Under the pieces are notes generated by a model. It ran no database searches, was not told where the DNA came from, and was given only the letters and a program-made list of their open reading frames with translations. From JBAXBF01 sp034429745 (GTDB taxonomy: Bacteria; Chloroflexota; Anaerolineae; Anaerolineales; DRKV01): a stretch of 64,000 nucleotides of DNA. The translations under genes and the position numbers were made by a program. The stretch covers positions 1 through 64,000 of the forward strand of contig DAOUFY010000079.1 in NCBI GenBank assembly GCA_034429745.1, in the 5' to 3' direction. This document shows, one piece after another, positions 17,352 to 26,403 of this stretch; positions within the stretch are counted from its first letter, which is position 1, and each line of letters opens with the position of its first letter.

Positions 17352-19106
17352 TTATTCTCCCGCATATCCGATGGATTCTTGGTAAAGTTTCAACAGCATA
17401 TCTTTACCATATTCCTCAATGATTTGCTTCCAATCAGCAGCGGTTCGATCTAACGCCTCTTGAGGTGAAACCTGGCCAGTGATCGCTTCAGACAAGTGAG
17501 TATCCAAGCTGACATTGGTCATTTCTGTGGTGCCGGGGATACGTAGGTAAGTCTGCCAAATGGGGTACTTATAGAAGTTGTCAGCATAAGCTCGAGCATA
17601 AGCTTGTGCGTCGCTTGGATCCCATCCTGCAGCCACGTAGTCCTCTACTTTAGCTGTACCTTCTGGTGGGAAGTAATCATAAGTTGTACCAGGATCTACC
17701 CCTGTCCACCCATAGGATACCATCCAGTGGTTGATAGATGGTGTAGCCATGAGTGCCATCCAGTAGTAAGCAAGTTCTGGCTCTTTAGCTTTCTTGGAAA
17801 TGACCGGATGCCATGAGCAGCCAACCTGTTGAGCGACCATGTTGGGCTTATCCAGTTTCAAGAAAGTTTTCTTCTCAAAAGAATAGGGTTCCTTTGTGCC
17901 AGGCAGACCGCGGGCATTCCATTTGCCCATAATGACCGACTGGGTTTTGTCCTCTGCCAAGGAACCAACGTCTCCCCAAGAAAAGACCATCATTGCTTTG
18001 CCGCTTAAGAATTGCGCCCAAGCCTCGCCTAAGCTCCATCCCCACATCGCCGAAGAACCGGCTTTAGAAAGTTCGATCATCTTCTCTAAAGCGCGTACAT
18101 GACCGGGAGAGTTGATGAGGGGTTCCATAGTATCTGGATCAAACCAATATACGTTGTGATACTTTGTAACTTTGGTTACTGGTTCCCCTGGGTATGGCAG
18201 CACAACGTATGGTGCAGAGAATGCCATGTAGTGGAAGAAGCCCTGACCACCAACTTTGAGGTGCATGGTAATTCCCTGATCAGGATCACCATCGCCATTC
18301 CAATCCTTGCCATTGAAGAATTTGGCGATCTTGATTACATCCTCCCAGGTATCCATGGCAACTGGCATATCTTCGCCAGTTTCTTTCTTGTATTCTTCTT
18401 GCCACTTAGGATCATTCACAACATCACTGCGATAATACAGAACCATAGCGTCGTGATCGTAGCTGGTCCCATACCATTTATCGCCCCATTTCATCAACGC
18501 GGCAACTTGCGGAGAGACTGAATCGCGATCCCATTTCGGGAATTTAGGATTGTCAAAGAATTGATCAATGGGTTGAATCCAATCATTCTGAATATAATCA
18601 CCATAGAAATTGGAGCAGTTGATGATCATATCATATTGATTGGCTCCTGTCTCGAAGTCAGCAGTGATCTTTTCCTTCATTTCAGCAAAAGGAATTTCTA
18701 CAATGTCATAAGTGGCACCAGTCAGCTCCTCAAATTTCTTGCGGAAGAAATATGTAGGACCAGAAATAGCACCGCGTTGTCCTGCAGAATAAACAGCTAT
18801 GGTGAATTTCTTGCCCTTCCAAGCTGGATCAGGCTGTCCTTTGTCTGCAGCTTCCCAAGCTGCTAATGCCGTCTTGGCTTCGTTCTCATCCGCTGCAGGG
18901 AAACCTTCAATGTATTTTACCTCTGGTTCCGGCTGTGCAGTTGGGGTAACCACAACTTCCACTTGTTTTTCTACAACCTCTGTCTGCACCACAGTTTTCT
19001 CTACAACTTTTTCAACCACCTGTGGCGTAGCAGGCGCAGCACAAGAAGCCAACAACGTCGCTAATACAACAAAAGCAGTTAGAGTAAAAAATAATTTGTG
19101 CTTCAT
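17352..19106 (-). CDS. Sugar ABC transporter substrate-binding lipoprotein
   Basis: A 584-residue extracytoplasmic solute-binding protein of family 1 (carbohydrate type). The N-terminus is a lipoprotein signal with lipobox LLASC, so it is anchored at the outer face of the membrane. A charged VVEK-repeat spacer ending VVTPT follows, then the two-lobed binding domain. AGGAG sits 8 nt before the ATG. It is longer than typical maltose-type proteins (400-450). The promoter upstream carries a LacI-type operator over the transcription start. Its ligand is unknown; the neighbouring polyol enzymes suggest a sugar alcohol or related sugar. Confidence 0.92.
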   Translation of the reverse strand: MKHKLFFTLTAFVVLATLLASCAAPATPQVVEKVVEKTVVQTEVVEKQVEVVVTPTAQPEPEVKYIEGFPAADENEAKTALAAWEAADKGQPDPAWKGKKFTIAVYSAGQRGAISGPTYFFRKKFEELTGATYDIVEIPFAEMKEKITADFETGANQYDMIINCSNFYGDYIQNDWIQPIDQFFDNPKFPKWDRDSVSPQVAALMKWGDKWYGTSYDHDAMVLYYRSDVVNDPKWQEEYKKETGEDMPVAMDTWEDVIKIAKFFNGKDWNGDGDPDQGITMHLKVGGQGFFHYMAFSAPYVVLPYPGEPVTKVTKYHNVYWFDPDTMEPLINSPGHVRALEKMIELSKAGSSAMWGWSLGEAWAQFLSGKAMMVFSWGDVGSLAEDKTQSVIMGKWNARGLPGTKEPYSFEKKTFLKLDKPNMVAQQVGCSWHPVISKKAKEPELAYYWMALMATPSINHWMVSYGWTGVDPGTTYDYFPPEGTAKVEDYVAAGWDPSDAQAYARAYADNFYKYPIWQTYLRIPGTTEMTNVSLDTHLSEAITGQVSPQEALDRTAADWKQIIEEYGKDMLLKLYQESIGYAGE

Positions 19107-19373
19107 TTTTTCATTCTCCTAACTTTGTGATCAACAATGAATTGAGATAAAGCTTCGAGAAAAACCAACTAAAGAGACTTTTCTTTTTCTACTATTTTCT
19201 TAATTATTTTGTTGCCTATCACCTCCTTTAAACCTTCACTTAATGTTAAGCACAAAAAGCTCATCACGAATGGTGTTTTCGCGCGAGCATACTACATAAC
19301 TTGGATAGAGTATTGTTCTTTCATCGCGTAGCCTTACTATCCATAAGACATGTAATTGAAAGACAACTTAATT

Positions 19374-19416
19374 GGAAATCGTTTTCATTTTACCATAAAA
19401 TGCCATAACGTGTCAA
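19374..19416 (-). promoter_or_regulatory. Promoter with LacI/CcpA-type operator for the ABC transporter
   Basis: On the minus strand TTGACA (19416-19411) and TAAAAT (19392-19387) are separated by 18 bp. TGAAAACGATTTCC (19387-19374) follows immediately, matching the LacI-family/cre pattern TGWAANCGNTNWCA at all but the last base, and would cover the start point. The rest of the 344-bp gap 19107-19450 is AT-rich leader with a Shine-Dalgarno-like AAGGAGGTGATAGG at 19228-19215 and no supported gene. No LacI-family regulator is encoded in the window. Confidence 0.65.
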
Positions 19417-19438
19417 TAGGTGAAATCATTTTTAATGT

Positions 19439-19444
19439 TATAAT
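19439..19444 (+). promoter_or_regulatory. -10 element for a probably leaderless methyltransferase mRNA
   Basis: TATAAT ends exactly 7 nt before the GTG start at 19451, with no ribosome site between. Transcription would begin at or next to the start codon. No good -35 is visible, and the element is divergent from the transporter promoter 25 bp away. Confidence 0.5.
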
Positions 19445-19450
19445 GTTTCC

Positions 19451-20260
19451 GTGTTACATTCTGCCAAGGACTATTTGTGGTTAAATTTGCGCGAATTGCC
19501 TTACTTTAGAGCTATGCTGCGCGCCGTTGAAGCTCGCGCTTACGAAGATATTTCCCTTTCTCCCCCAATTTTAGATCTCGGCTGCGGAGATGGACACTTC
19601 GCTTCTACGACTTTCAATCAACCCATTACTGCAGGTGTTGATCCCTGGTTTGGGCCGCTCCGCCAAGCAGCCCGCCGTAAAGCGAATGGATATGCTGTTT
19701 ATTCCTTGCCTCTATGCGCCGAAGGCGCACATTTGCCTTTTCCCAACCAATTTTTTCATACAGCTATCTCCAACAGTGTCCTCGAACATATTGAAAATCT
19801 AGATCCCGTGCTAGCGGAAGTGCAGCGTGTTTTACACCCGGGAGCACTTTTCGTCTTCTGTGTCCCTAATCATAACTTCTTGCCAAGTTTGTCTATTGCC
19901 AAGCGGCTCGATCAAATGGGTTTGCATTGGATTGCAGAACGTTACAGAGCCTTCTTCAACTTTATTGCCCGTCATCACCACTGCGATCCACCTGAAGTAT
20001 GGCAAGCCCGCTTGGAACAAGCCGGCTTTGCTATTGAGCGCTATTGGCACTATTTTTCTCCTCAGGCTTTTGCCATCTTTGAATGGGGACACGCTTTTGG
20101 GCTGCCTTCACTCATCACCCATAAACTCTTTCGACGCTGGATCCTTGCTCCTACAGAGTGGAATCTCTTCCTCACTCGCCGCCTTGTGCAATTTTCCTAT
20201 GATGAAAACCCAGTTCAAGCAGATGGGGTATGCACGTTTTACATCACCCGGCGACTCTAA
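19451..20260 (+). CDS. Class I SAM-dependent methyltransferase (type 11)
   Basis: A 269-residue methyltransferase with motif I ILDLGCGDGHFAS and a motif-IV-like AISNSVLEHIENLDPVLAEVQRVLHPGALFVFCVPN segment typical of Methyltransf_11 enzymes. The C-terminal 100 residues (tryptophan- and histidine-rich) match nothing I recognise and may bind the substrate. The start is GTG, with no Shine-Dalgarno but a -10 box 7 nt upstream. The stop overlaps the convergent phosphoesterase stop by 4 bp. The substrate is unknown. Confidence 0.82.
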   Translation: MLHSAKDYLWLNLRELPYFRAMLRAVEARAYEDISLSPPILDLGCGDGHFASTTFNQPITAGVDPWFGPLRQAARRKANGYAVYSLPLCAEGAHLPFPNQFFHTAISNSVLEHIENLDPVLAEVQRVLHPGALFVFCVPNHNFLPSLSIAKRLDQMGLHWIAERYRAFFNFIARHHHCDPPEVWQARLEQAGFAIERYWHYFSPQAFAIFEWGHAFGLPSLITHKLFRRWILAPTEWNLFLTRRLVQFSYDENPVQADGVCTFYITRRL

Positions 20261-21720
20261 TTCCTGCGCTTTTGTATGATGAAGGTCTTTATCTCTTTGC
20301 CTGTCTGATCGCGAAATATAAGCTCAATCCTCTGATCATATATCTGCACTTCTGCAAACCCATAGGTATTATTGTTGCGCCATTTGGAGGCTTCGGAAAC
20401 AAAGCGCACTTTTTCCAAATTACCTCCCAGCGTCCCGATGACAACGTAGGTAACCCCTTTCTTCTCTAAATACTCCATTAAGTGATTGTGGCCGCTCAAC
20501 ACCAAATCTACTTTATACTTCTCGAAGATCGGAGCCACCTTTTCCACCATATCCGGCGGATCGTACCACGGCATACCATAATATATATCTCCAGAGGCAT
20601 ATACCATTGAGTGCATCATCACAATCCGCCATTCCTCGCGGGGGATGGATTTCAATTGCTCAATGAGCCACTTTTCCTGCTCTTTGCCAAAGCTTTTTGA
20701 ATCGCTCCATGGTACGCAAAGAAGCAAAATGTGTACTTTACCAATATCCACTCGATTATACAACGCAGACTCTTGTGCACTATTCGCCGCTTTTGCTCCA
20801 TCATTCGCCGGCAACGGGGGCTGAAAGTACGCCTTAAAGCGATAAGCGCCGTTGACGATAGCATCATGGTTGCCTAAAATGGGTCGGAGGGGCAAATTAA
20901 GGCTGTATGGCGAGATCGTATCCAATGCCTTCCGCCAGTGTTCACTTTCCAACCCTAAATGAACCAAATCTCCCAAAATAAAAAATGCATGATACCCCCT
21001 CTGTGGCTGAGAAGCATAATTTAAAACAGATTTAAGCACAGCAGCGTCCCCTGCTTTTTGATATATATCTTTGCCAATATCTTCCCCTAGCTGTGGGTCT
21101 CCTCCCACGCCTAAGCGCAGCAGAGGTTGTTCGCTGTCAGTAGGTTCTGACACAAATGGAGTTAGAAAAGTGTGCTGTTCACCATTATCCAACTGCCAAA
21201 CATAACGCGTGTTGGGCAGAAGGTCGCTAAAAACAAAAACATGTTCGCGTTTGGACTGCTCCTCGCGAATTTCAACATCGAGCTCGGTGATTCCATAGCG
21301 CAGTGTATGGATTGTTGGCTTTTCTGTACGAAAAGAAAGCAGCAGATCAGGCACTCCATGCTGCCCGCGGCGTTCTGAGACCAGCAGCAACGGCGGTGTA
21401 GATGGCAATAGCGGCAGAGAATTAAACAACACATATCCCAAGATGCCCAACCCATAGAGCATGCCCAAAATTGCTGCAGCACTAGTAAAAGGCTGCAGCA
21501 CCTTCAGCCATGGCGAACGAACAACTAACGCAAACCCAGTAGTTGCCAGCAAAACCAGCGATAATATGCCCAAAACAGCCAAGAGAATGATCTGCAAATC
21601 TACATCATTTTCCCAAATATACAGACCCCATGTGCCCGGCAGACTGAACAACCAAGCCAACACCAGCAATGGGACTGCTGCACACACGATTAAAAATCCT
21701 ATCCAGACTATTCTTAACAT
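20257..21720 (-). CDS. Membrane-anchored metallophosphoesterase
   Basis: A 487-residue protein with three to four N-terminal membrane segments (about residues 1-125), a short fibronectin-like module resembling the N-terminal domain of purple acid phosphatases (LRYGITELDV to LPNTRYVWQL), and a calcineurin-like metallophosphoesterase domain with GDPQLG, GDLVH, GNHDAI, MHSM and SGHNHLME metal motifs. The catalytic domain is probably outside the membrane. GGAGG precedes the ATG by 10 nt. It lies 48 bp from the start-side neighbour nadE operon end, but on the same strand downstream orientation is separate. Substrate unknown. Confidence 0.85.
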   Translation of the reverse strand: MLRIVWIGFLIVCAAVPLLVLAWLFSLPGTWGLYIWENDVDLQIILLAVLGILSLVLLATTGFALVVRSPWLKVLQPFTSAAAILGMLYGLGILGYVLFNSLPLLPSTPPLLLVSERRGQHGVPDLLLSFRTEKPTIHTLRYGITELDVEIREEQSKREHVFVFSDLLPNTRYVWQLDNGEQHTFLTPFVSEPTDSEQPLLRLGVGGDPQLGEDIGKDIYQKAGDAAVLKSVLNYASQPQRGYHAFFILGDLVHLGLESEHWRKALDTISPYSLNLPLRPILGNHDAIVNGAYRFKAYFQPPLPANDGAKAANSAQESALYNRVDIGKVHILLLCVPWSDSKSFGKEQEKWLIEQLKSIPREEWRIVMMHSMVYASGDIYYGMPWYDPPDMVEKVAPIFEKYKVDLVLSGHNHLMEYLEKKGVTYVVIGTLGGNLEKVRFVSEASKWRNNNTYGFAEVQIYDQRIELIFRDQTGKEIKTFIIQKRRN

Positions 21721-21768
21721 CGTCGAGAGCCTCCAAGCTCATTGAGCATAATGGATCACAAATGAAGG

Positions 21769-22596
21769 TTATGTACCCCAATCACGCAGATACAGAAAAT
21801 CATACCCCACCGTACGGCTGCCCAATTTCGCAATCGGTGGCAGCATGCGCTTAAAGTGATTGCGGCGCATTCTTTCCATAACAGTATTCACAAACTTTTC
21901 ATCAAAACCTTCAGCAATACAATCCTGAGGAGTATAGCGTTCATCCACAAGGAGATAAAGCAGTTTATCAGCCATTTCATAGGTGAAACCCAGCTCACCC
22001 TCATCGGTTTGTCCTTGCCATAGGTCTGCTGTCGGTGGTTTATCAATGATCACTTGGGGCACGCCCAACGCACGCGCCAGCTGACGCACCTGCGCTTTAT
22101 ACAAATCACCAATGGGATTGATTGCGCAAGCCGAATCACCATAGAGGGTGCTGTAGCCAAGCAAAATCTCCGTTTTGTTTGAAGTGCCGACAACCAAGCC
22201 GCGGAAAACTGCAGACTGATCATAAAGAATAATCATTCGCTCCCGCGCCATGATATTACCGCGCCGCTCTTGGCTCATCTGCGGATCGCGATTGAACAAT
22301 GGCTCCACCATCTCAGTGATCGGTATAATAACCGAGGGGATATTCAACTGTTCTATCACCAATTGAGCATGAGCTAATGATTCTGGTACCGAGGTGCGGT
22401 AAGGCATGCAAACAGCCAGCACGTTTTCTGCCCCTAAGGCTTCTACGGCTAGGAAAGCAGAAAGAGCCGAATCTATTCCCCCTGAAAGCCCAATGACAGC
22501 GCGCTGCATTCCAACCCGCGTAATTTCACTGCGAATAAAGCCTATCAATATCTTGCGTACTAAATCCGTATTGATTGTCAGGTCAATGTGAATCAT
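21769..22596 (-). CDS. nadE: NAD+ synthetase (stand-alone synthetase domain)
   Basis: A 275-residue PP-loop ATP pyrophosphatase that amidates deamido-NAD to NAD. The ATP motif LSGGIDSAL, the TSNKTE segment, and the PPTADLWQGQTDEGELG region are all typical of NadE. Length is that of ammonia-dependent enzymes. The adjacent upstream gene encodes a nitrilase-fold glutaminase; the ATG lies directly after its TGA, so the two are translationally coupled and may form a two-subunit glutamine-dependent synthetase instead of the usual single fused chain. Confidence 0.92.
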   Translation of the reverse strand: MIHIDLTINTDLVRKILIGFIRSEITRVGMQRAVIGLSGGIDSALSAFLAVEALGAENVLAVCMPYRTSVPESLAHAQLVIEQLNIPSVIIPITEMVEPLFNRDPQMSQERRGNIMARERMIILYDQSAVFRGLVVGTSNKTEILLGYSTLYGDSACAINPIGDLYKAQVRQLARALGVPQVIIDKPPTADLWQGQTDEGELGFTYEMADKLLYLLVDERYTPQDCIAEGFDEKFVNTVMERMRRNHFKRMLPPIAKLGSRTVGYDFLYLRDWGT

Positions 22597-22597
22597 A

Positions 22598-23455
22598 TCA
22601 TTGACTCTCTTTAGCTAAAATGCGTTGCAGTTCGCGTAAAACAAGAGCGGGGCGTTCATCTCGCAACAACGGCAGCCGCGCTCGCGTACGGTGAATGGTA
22701 TGCAAATCAATTTCTGCAAAAGTAAGTGCCTCTTCATGATAGGGTCCTTGAGCAATCAGCCTTCCATTAGGGTCATACATGGCAGCACCCCCCCAAAAAT
22801 TTAACCCATCTTCATACCCTACACGATTGGTATGAGCAACAAAGGATGTGAAAAAGGAAGCATAAGCTGCACTAACAGATTCCACCCAATGGGCTACGGC
22901 TAATTTTGGTTCATTCGTTAATCCCCTGCCAGGTGAAGCAGAGATGAATAAGAAAATTTCTGCTCCATCAAGCCAGAGCAAATATGGCGGCGATACATGC
23001 CAAAAATCCTCACAGATCAGCAATCCCATCCGTCCAAAGCGCGTATCAAATGCTCGGATGGCATTTCCCGGAGCAAAGAATCTTCCCTCATCAAATAATG
23101 TGTAGGTTGGCAGATAGACTTTATGGTGCACATGAATGAACTCTCCTTGAGAAAGGTAAGCAGCTGCAATGTAAAACCGCGAGCGCGGATCTTCATCTAC
23201 AAACCCTACGACAATATCAATATCATGGCTTGCTTCAAGCAATGGGCGAAAAAGAGGCTCATCTTTAGAAGGACGTCGCGCTACCGCTGAAGCCAAATCT
23301 TGAAGGATATAGCCGCAAAGCGAGAGCTCCGGAAACAAAATCAGCTCCGCCCCTGCTTGGCGTGCTTGCTGAATATACATCAAATGCTTTTCTAGATTAG
23401 CTTCGAGGTTGCCTAATTGCGTATTGATTTGTGCAAGAGCAAGTGTAATTTTCAT
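22598..23455 (-). CDS. Carbon-nitrogen hydrolase, probable glutaminase subunit for NAD synthetase
   Basis: A 285-residue nitrilase-superfamily amidohydrolase. The catalytic triad is visible: glutamate in LILFPELSLCGY, lysine in HHKVYLPTYTLFDEGRFF, cysteine in LLICEDFWHVSP. These motifs match the N-terminal glutaminase domain of glutamine-dependent NAD synthetases, and nadE follows directly. It therefore likely supplies ammonia to NadE. It is divergent from ftcD with a 93-bp promoter gap. A general amidase is possible but the context argues against it. Confidence 0.88.
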   Translation of the reverse strand: MKITLALAQINTQLGNLEANLEKHLMYIQQARQAGAELILFPELSLCGYILQDLASAVARRPSKDEPLFRPLLEASHDIDIVVGFVDEDPRSRFYIAAAYLSQGEFIHVHHKVYLPTYTLFDEGRFFAPGNAIRAFDTRFGRMGLLICEDFWHVSPPYLLWLDGAEIFLFISASPGRGLTNEPKLAVAHWVESVSAAYASFFTSFVAHTNRVGYEDGLNFWGGAAMYDPNGRLIAQGPYHEEALTFAEIDLHTIHRTRARLPLLRDERPALVLRELQRILAKESQ

Positions 23456-23548
23456 AATTCTTTTGTCAGCTTATTTTAAAGCTCTAAAGGGGTTTTGTCA
23501 AATATGATATAATCAGCCCTAATAACGATAAAAAATGTGTGAGGATAT

Positions 23549-24457
23549 ATGAATAAGCCCTCTCGACCTCTCTTGTTAGCCATCCCTAATCTAAGCGAAG
23601 GGAGAAACTCAGCCTTCATCGAGCAGTGCGCTGAGGTGATTCAACGTACTGAAGGGGTGAAGCTTATTGATCACTCTTCTGATCCCGATCATAACCGCTC
23701 GGTGTTCACCTATCTAGGACCGCCCCAAGCCGTGCTGGAAGCTAGTAAGGCACTCGCCCAATTAGCAGTCCAAGAAATTGACATGCGGAATCACCGCGGC
23801 TCACACCCCCGGCTTGGCGCCTTGGATGTGATGCCTTTTGTACCTTTGCGCAACATGGAAATGAAAGAGGCGGTGGAAATTTCGCGTCAAATGGGTAAAT
23901 TTTTAGGAGAATTAGGTGTGCCGGTCTATTATTATGAGCAATCTGCTACTCGACCTGAACGCGAAAACCTGCCCAACATCCGCAAAGGGGAATACGAAGG
24001 CTTAATCGAAAAAATTCAGGACCCTGACTGGAAACCAGATGAAGGACCTGCTGTGTTCAACCCTAAAAGTGGGGCAACAGTATGCGGGGCGCGTTTCCCG
24101 CTCATCGCCTTCAACATCAACCTCAACAGCCGCGATATTGAACTCGCCAACCGAATAGCTAAAACCATTCGCCATATAAACGGCGGTTACCGTTATGTGC
24201 GTGCCATGGGAGTTGACTTGCAAGAGAAAGGCATGGTTCAAGTCTCCATCAACATGATCAATTACACAAAAACTCCGCTCCATCGCGTGCTTGAAACAGT
24301 CAGATTCGAAGCGGCGCGGTATGGCGTAAGTGTGGCGGGAACAGAAATTATCGGGTCAATTCCGCTTGATGCTTTGGAGGAAATTGTGCGCTTTTATCTG
24401 CAATGTCATGATTTCTCCATCAATCAAGTTATTGAGACTGCGCTCATGGAAAACTGA
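23549..24457 (+). CDS. ftcD: Glutamate formimidoyltransferase
   Basis: A 302-residue folate-dependent enzyme that moves the formimino group from formiminoglutamate to tetrahydrofolate in histidine degradation. Motifs are IPNLSEGRN, DPDHNRSVFTYLG, and HPRLGALDVMPFVPL. It is the transferase domain alone, without the cyclodeaminase domain of mammalian FTCD. GAGGA lies 4-5 nt before the ATG. No hut genes are in the window, so its role may be linked to the general folate pool; the window's formate-THF ligase is distant. The last 14 bp overlap the convergent coiled-coil gene. Confidence 0.93.
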   Translation: MNKPSRPLLLAIPNLSEGRNSAFIEQCAEVIQRTEGVKLIDHSSDPDHNRSVFTYLGPPQAVLEASKALAQLAVQEIDMRNHRGSHPRLGALDVMPFVPLRNMEMKEAVEISRQMGKFLGELGVPVYYYEQSATRPERENLPNIRKGEYEGLIEKIQDPDWKPDEGPAVFNPKSGATVCGARFPLIAFNINLNSRDIELANRIAKTIRHINGGYRYVRAMGVDLQEKGMVQVSINMINYTKTPLHRVLETVRFEAARYGVSVAGTEIIGSIPLDALEEIVRFYLQCHDFSINQVIETALMEN

Positions 24458-24806
24458 GTACTGCCTGCTGCGTCATCAATGCCCATAGTAAAGCTAAAAC
24501 TGCTGCGCCAATGATGCTTCCAACCCACAAAAAAACCTTTACGGGCGGTTCTAAACGCGCTACCCGCTCTTCCAACTGCTGCAAAGCGGATTTATTAGGC
24601 ATGCCAAATACCATAGCCTCAGCTTTCTCCAACCGAGCAAGGGTTTGGGATTCCTTTACAGATAAGGCTTCTAATTCGGCGGTGAAACGCGCTCCGGCCA
24701 CTTCCGAACAGCGCAGCCGCTCTTCAATATGATCGACCTTTTGCTCAAGCCGATCCAGTACATCCAGGACAACATTAAGCTTGACTTCTATTGACGAGGG
24801 TTTCAT
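24444..24806 (-). CDS. Small coiled-coil membrane protein, XhlA/holin-like
   Basis: A 120-residue protein with a long amphipathic coiled coil (about residues 1-88, LDVLDRLEQKVDHIEERL and EERVARLEPPVK) and one C-terminal membrane helix (VFLWVGSIIGAAVLALLWAL). This layout resembles phage XhlA-type hemolysin/holin partner proteins. AAGGAGG lies about 12 nt before the ATG. It starts 24 bp after the terminase stop, strengthening a phage link. Not recognised beyond architecture; a cellular coiled-coil anchor is equally possible. Confidence 0.62.
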   Translation of the reverse strand: MKPSSIEVKLNVVLDVLDRLEQKVDHIEERLRCSEVAGARFTAELEALSVKESQTLARLEKAEAMVFGMPNKSALQQLEERVARLEPPVKVFLWVGSIIGAAVLALLWALMTQQAVLSFP

Positions 24807-24829
24807 AAAGGCTCTACTACCTCCTTAGT

Positions 24830-26392
24830 CTAATATTCCATTCCCTCTTGCAGTGGATCGCGCGGGTGGATCACCACCGAGTAACCTTCGCCCCAATTCA
24901 GCTCATCCAAGCAAGCGCAAAGCGCAGCTGAAATCACCAAATCATCATGGAGAAAACCACCGCTAAGCGGATCGCGTGCATTCGGCGGAACTCCCCATTG
25001 CAGCAAATTGCCGCGTTCTGCTTTAACCTGATGCTCAATATGCTTTAATTGCTCATAAAACCGTACCTGCAAGCGTACACTCTGATCATCCGCATCCACT
25101 CCACTTACAGTATATTCCTTGTACCTGCCACTCTCAATGAGGGCTATAAAATCCCACCCCAACCGCGACTTGGATTGGGCGGTAAAAACAAATGGGATAA
25201 CCCGACCAACAAAAGCCTGCTGCAGAAACGAAGCTAATCCCATTCCTAAACCACTAGCATCAATCACCAAATAGCGGGCTTGCCAATGTTCCATCAAAGC
25301 TTTCACTTGTCCATAAAGAACAGTATGCGCTAAGCCCGTCCATTCGTAACGCTGAACCACTTGATATACAATGCGCTTGTCAACCTGATCGGCACTTAAA
25401 GAGAAAACCAACTGCACCACTGTCAAGGCAGATGAATCGCGCTGTCCAGAGGCTTGGGTTAACAATGGTGTTGTGGCGGTTGTTTCTGCAGATAAACCAT
25501 TATGCTCCTCGCCACCTACATCCATCAGCAGTGCATAGCACTCGTTCGCCTGCGGCTGATATTGCACCGAGTGATTGCCTTGCATCAATGCCAAACGAGC
25601 AGCTGAAAACAGCCTGCCTTCAGTGCTTATTTCCTCTGAAAAATATTGGGTGCGCACTAAAGGATGCTGACGTCCAAGCCGCTGGACTTGCTGCTCAACA
25701 AAATGGCCGTATGCCGGCACCTCCTGTGCCACGCGGGTGGCATCCAACACAAAAGCCCGTTTTCGTCCATCCCTCTGTTCAAGGCGCTGAGCAGCCCTTA
25801 ATTCGCGTCCCAACAGCGTCTCCGCTGTCCAAGCTGTTCCCCAAAAAACCACCGGAGCATTGCTTGCTGCAGCCATTGGTGCAATATCCTTATCGTATTT
25901 TTCTGGCAAGATATCTTGGGCTTCATCAAGCTGCAGCAGCAAACTTGCCGTTGCCCCAACAATGTTGGTATGCAGCGAACCTGAGAAAAACACCAGTCTC
26001 GCCTTTCCGCAACGATAGATATAGCCGCTTTCTTTGCGCCAGTGCCGGCGCGTCAACCGATTGGCTTGCAGCACGCTTTCCAGACGCTGCATAGCATTAA
26101 TGCTTTGCGGTTTCCAAGTGGGTGAAACCTTCACCATCTCAACTGCCTTCCATTGGTACCGCCAAAGTAAATACGCCTCTAACTGAGCTTGCAGGGTATT
26201 CTTGCCACTCTGACGCGGAAACATCACAACCAGCGCGTCTGACTGCATACGTTGAATTGCGTTCAATATTGCCTGAGCAGCTTCCCATTGATAGTTGCGC
26301 AAACAAAAGCCTTCCGCTTGAGCACTGAAAGCCCGAAAGTCTGTTATATAGCGTTTGAGATAGCCTCGCAGTGAAGAAGAAGAAACAGCCAA
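24830..26392 (-). CDS. Phage-type terminase large subunit (orphan)
   Basis: A 520-residue TerL-like packaging motor. The ATPase domain has a Walker A variant FPRQSGKNT (58-66) and Walker B LLLQLDEAQ (151-159) with the catalytic glutamate. The C-terminal RNase H-like nuclease keeps its three acidic sites: D291 (LLMDVGG), D378 (LVIDASG) and D483/D484 (HDDLVISAA). Both activities look intact. The start is probably TTG at 26392, 11 bp after the azlD stop, with a weak AGG upstream. There is no portal, capsid, tail or small-terminase gene nearby. It could be a prophage or gene-transfer-agent relic or a domesticated DNA-handling enzyme. Confidence 0.8.
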   Translation of the reverse strand: MAVSSSSLRGYLKRYITDFRAFSAQAEGFCLRNYQWEAAQAILNAIQRMQSDALVVMFPRQSGKNTLQAQLEAYLLWRYQWKAVEMVKVSPTWKPQSINAMQRLESVLQANRLTRRHWRKESGYIYRCGKARLVFFSGSLHTNIVGATASLLLQLDEAQDILPEKYDKDIAPMAAASNAPVVFWGTAWTAETLLGRELRAAQRLEQRDGRKRAFVLDATRVAQEVPAYGHFVEQQVQRLGRQHPLVRTQYFSEEISTEGRLFSAARLALMQGNHSVQYQPQANECYALLMDVGGEEHNGLSAETTATTPLLTQASGQRDSSALTVVQLVFSLSADQVDKRIVYQVVQRYEWTGLAHTVLYGQVKALMEHWQARYLVIDASGLGMGLASFLQQAFVGRVIPFVFTAQSKSRLGWDFIALIESGRYKEYTVSGVDADDQSVRLQVRFYEQLKHIEHQVKAERGNLLQWGVPPNARDPLSGGFLHDDLVISAALCACLDELNWGEGYSVVIHPRDPLQEGMEY

Positions 26393-26403
26393 AACCTAAT
26401 AGT

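Noticed and set aside
19169..19222. 17-codon GTG frame after the Shine-Dalgarno-like motif
   Set aside because: The GTG overlaps the motif itself, so spacing is unsuitable; kept only as a weak leader-peptide possibility.
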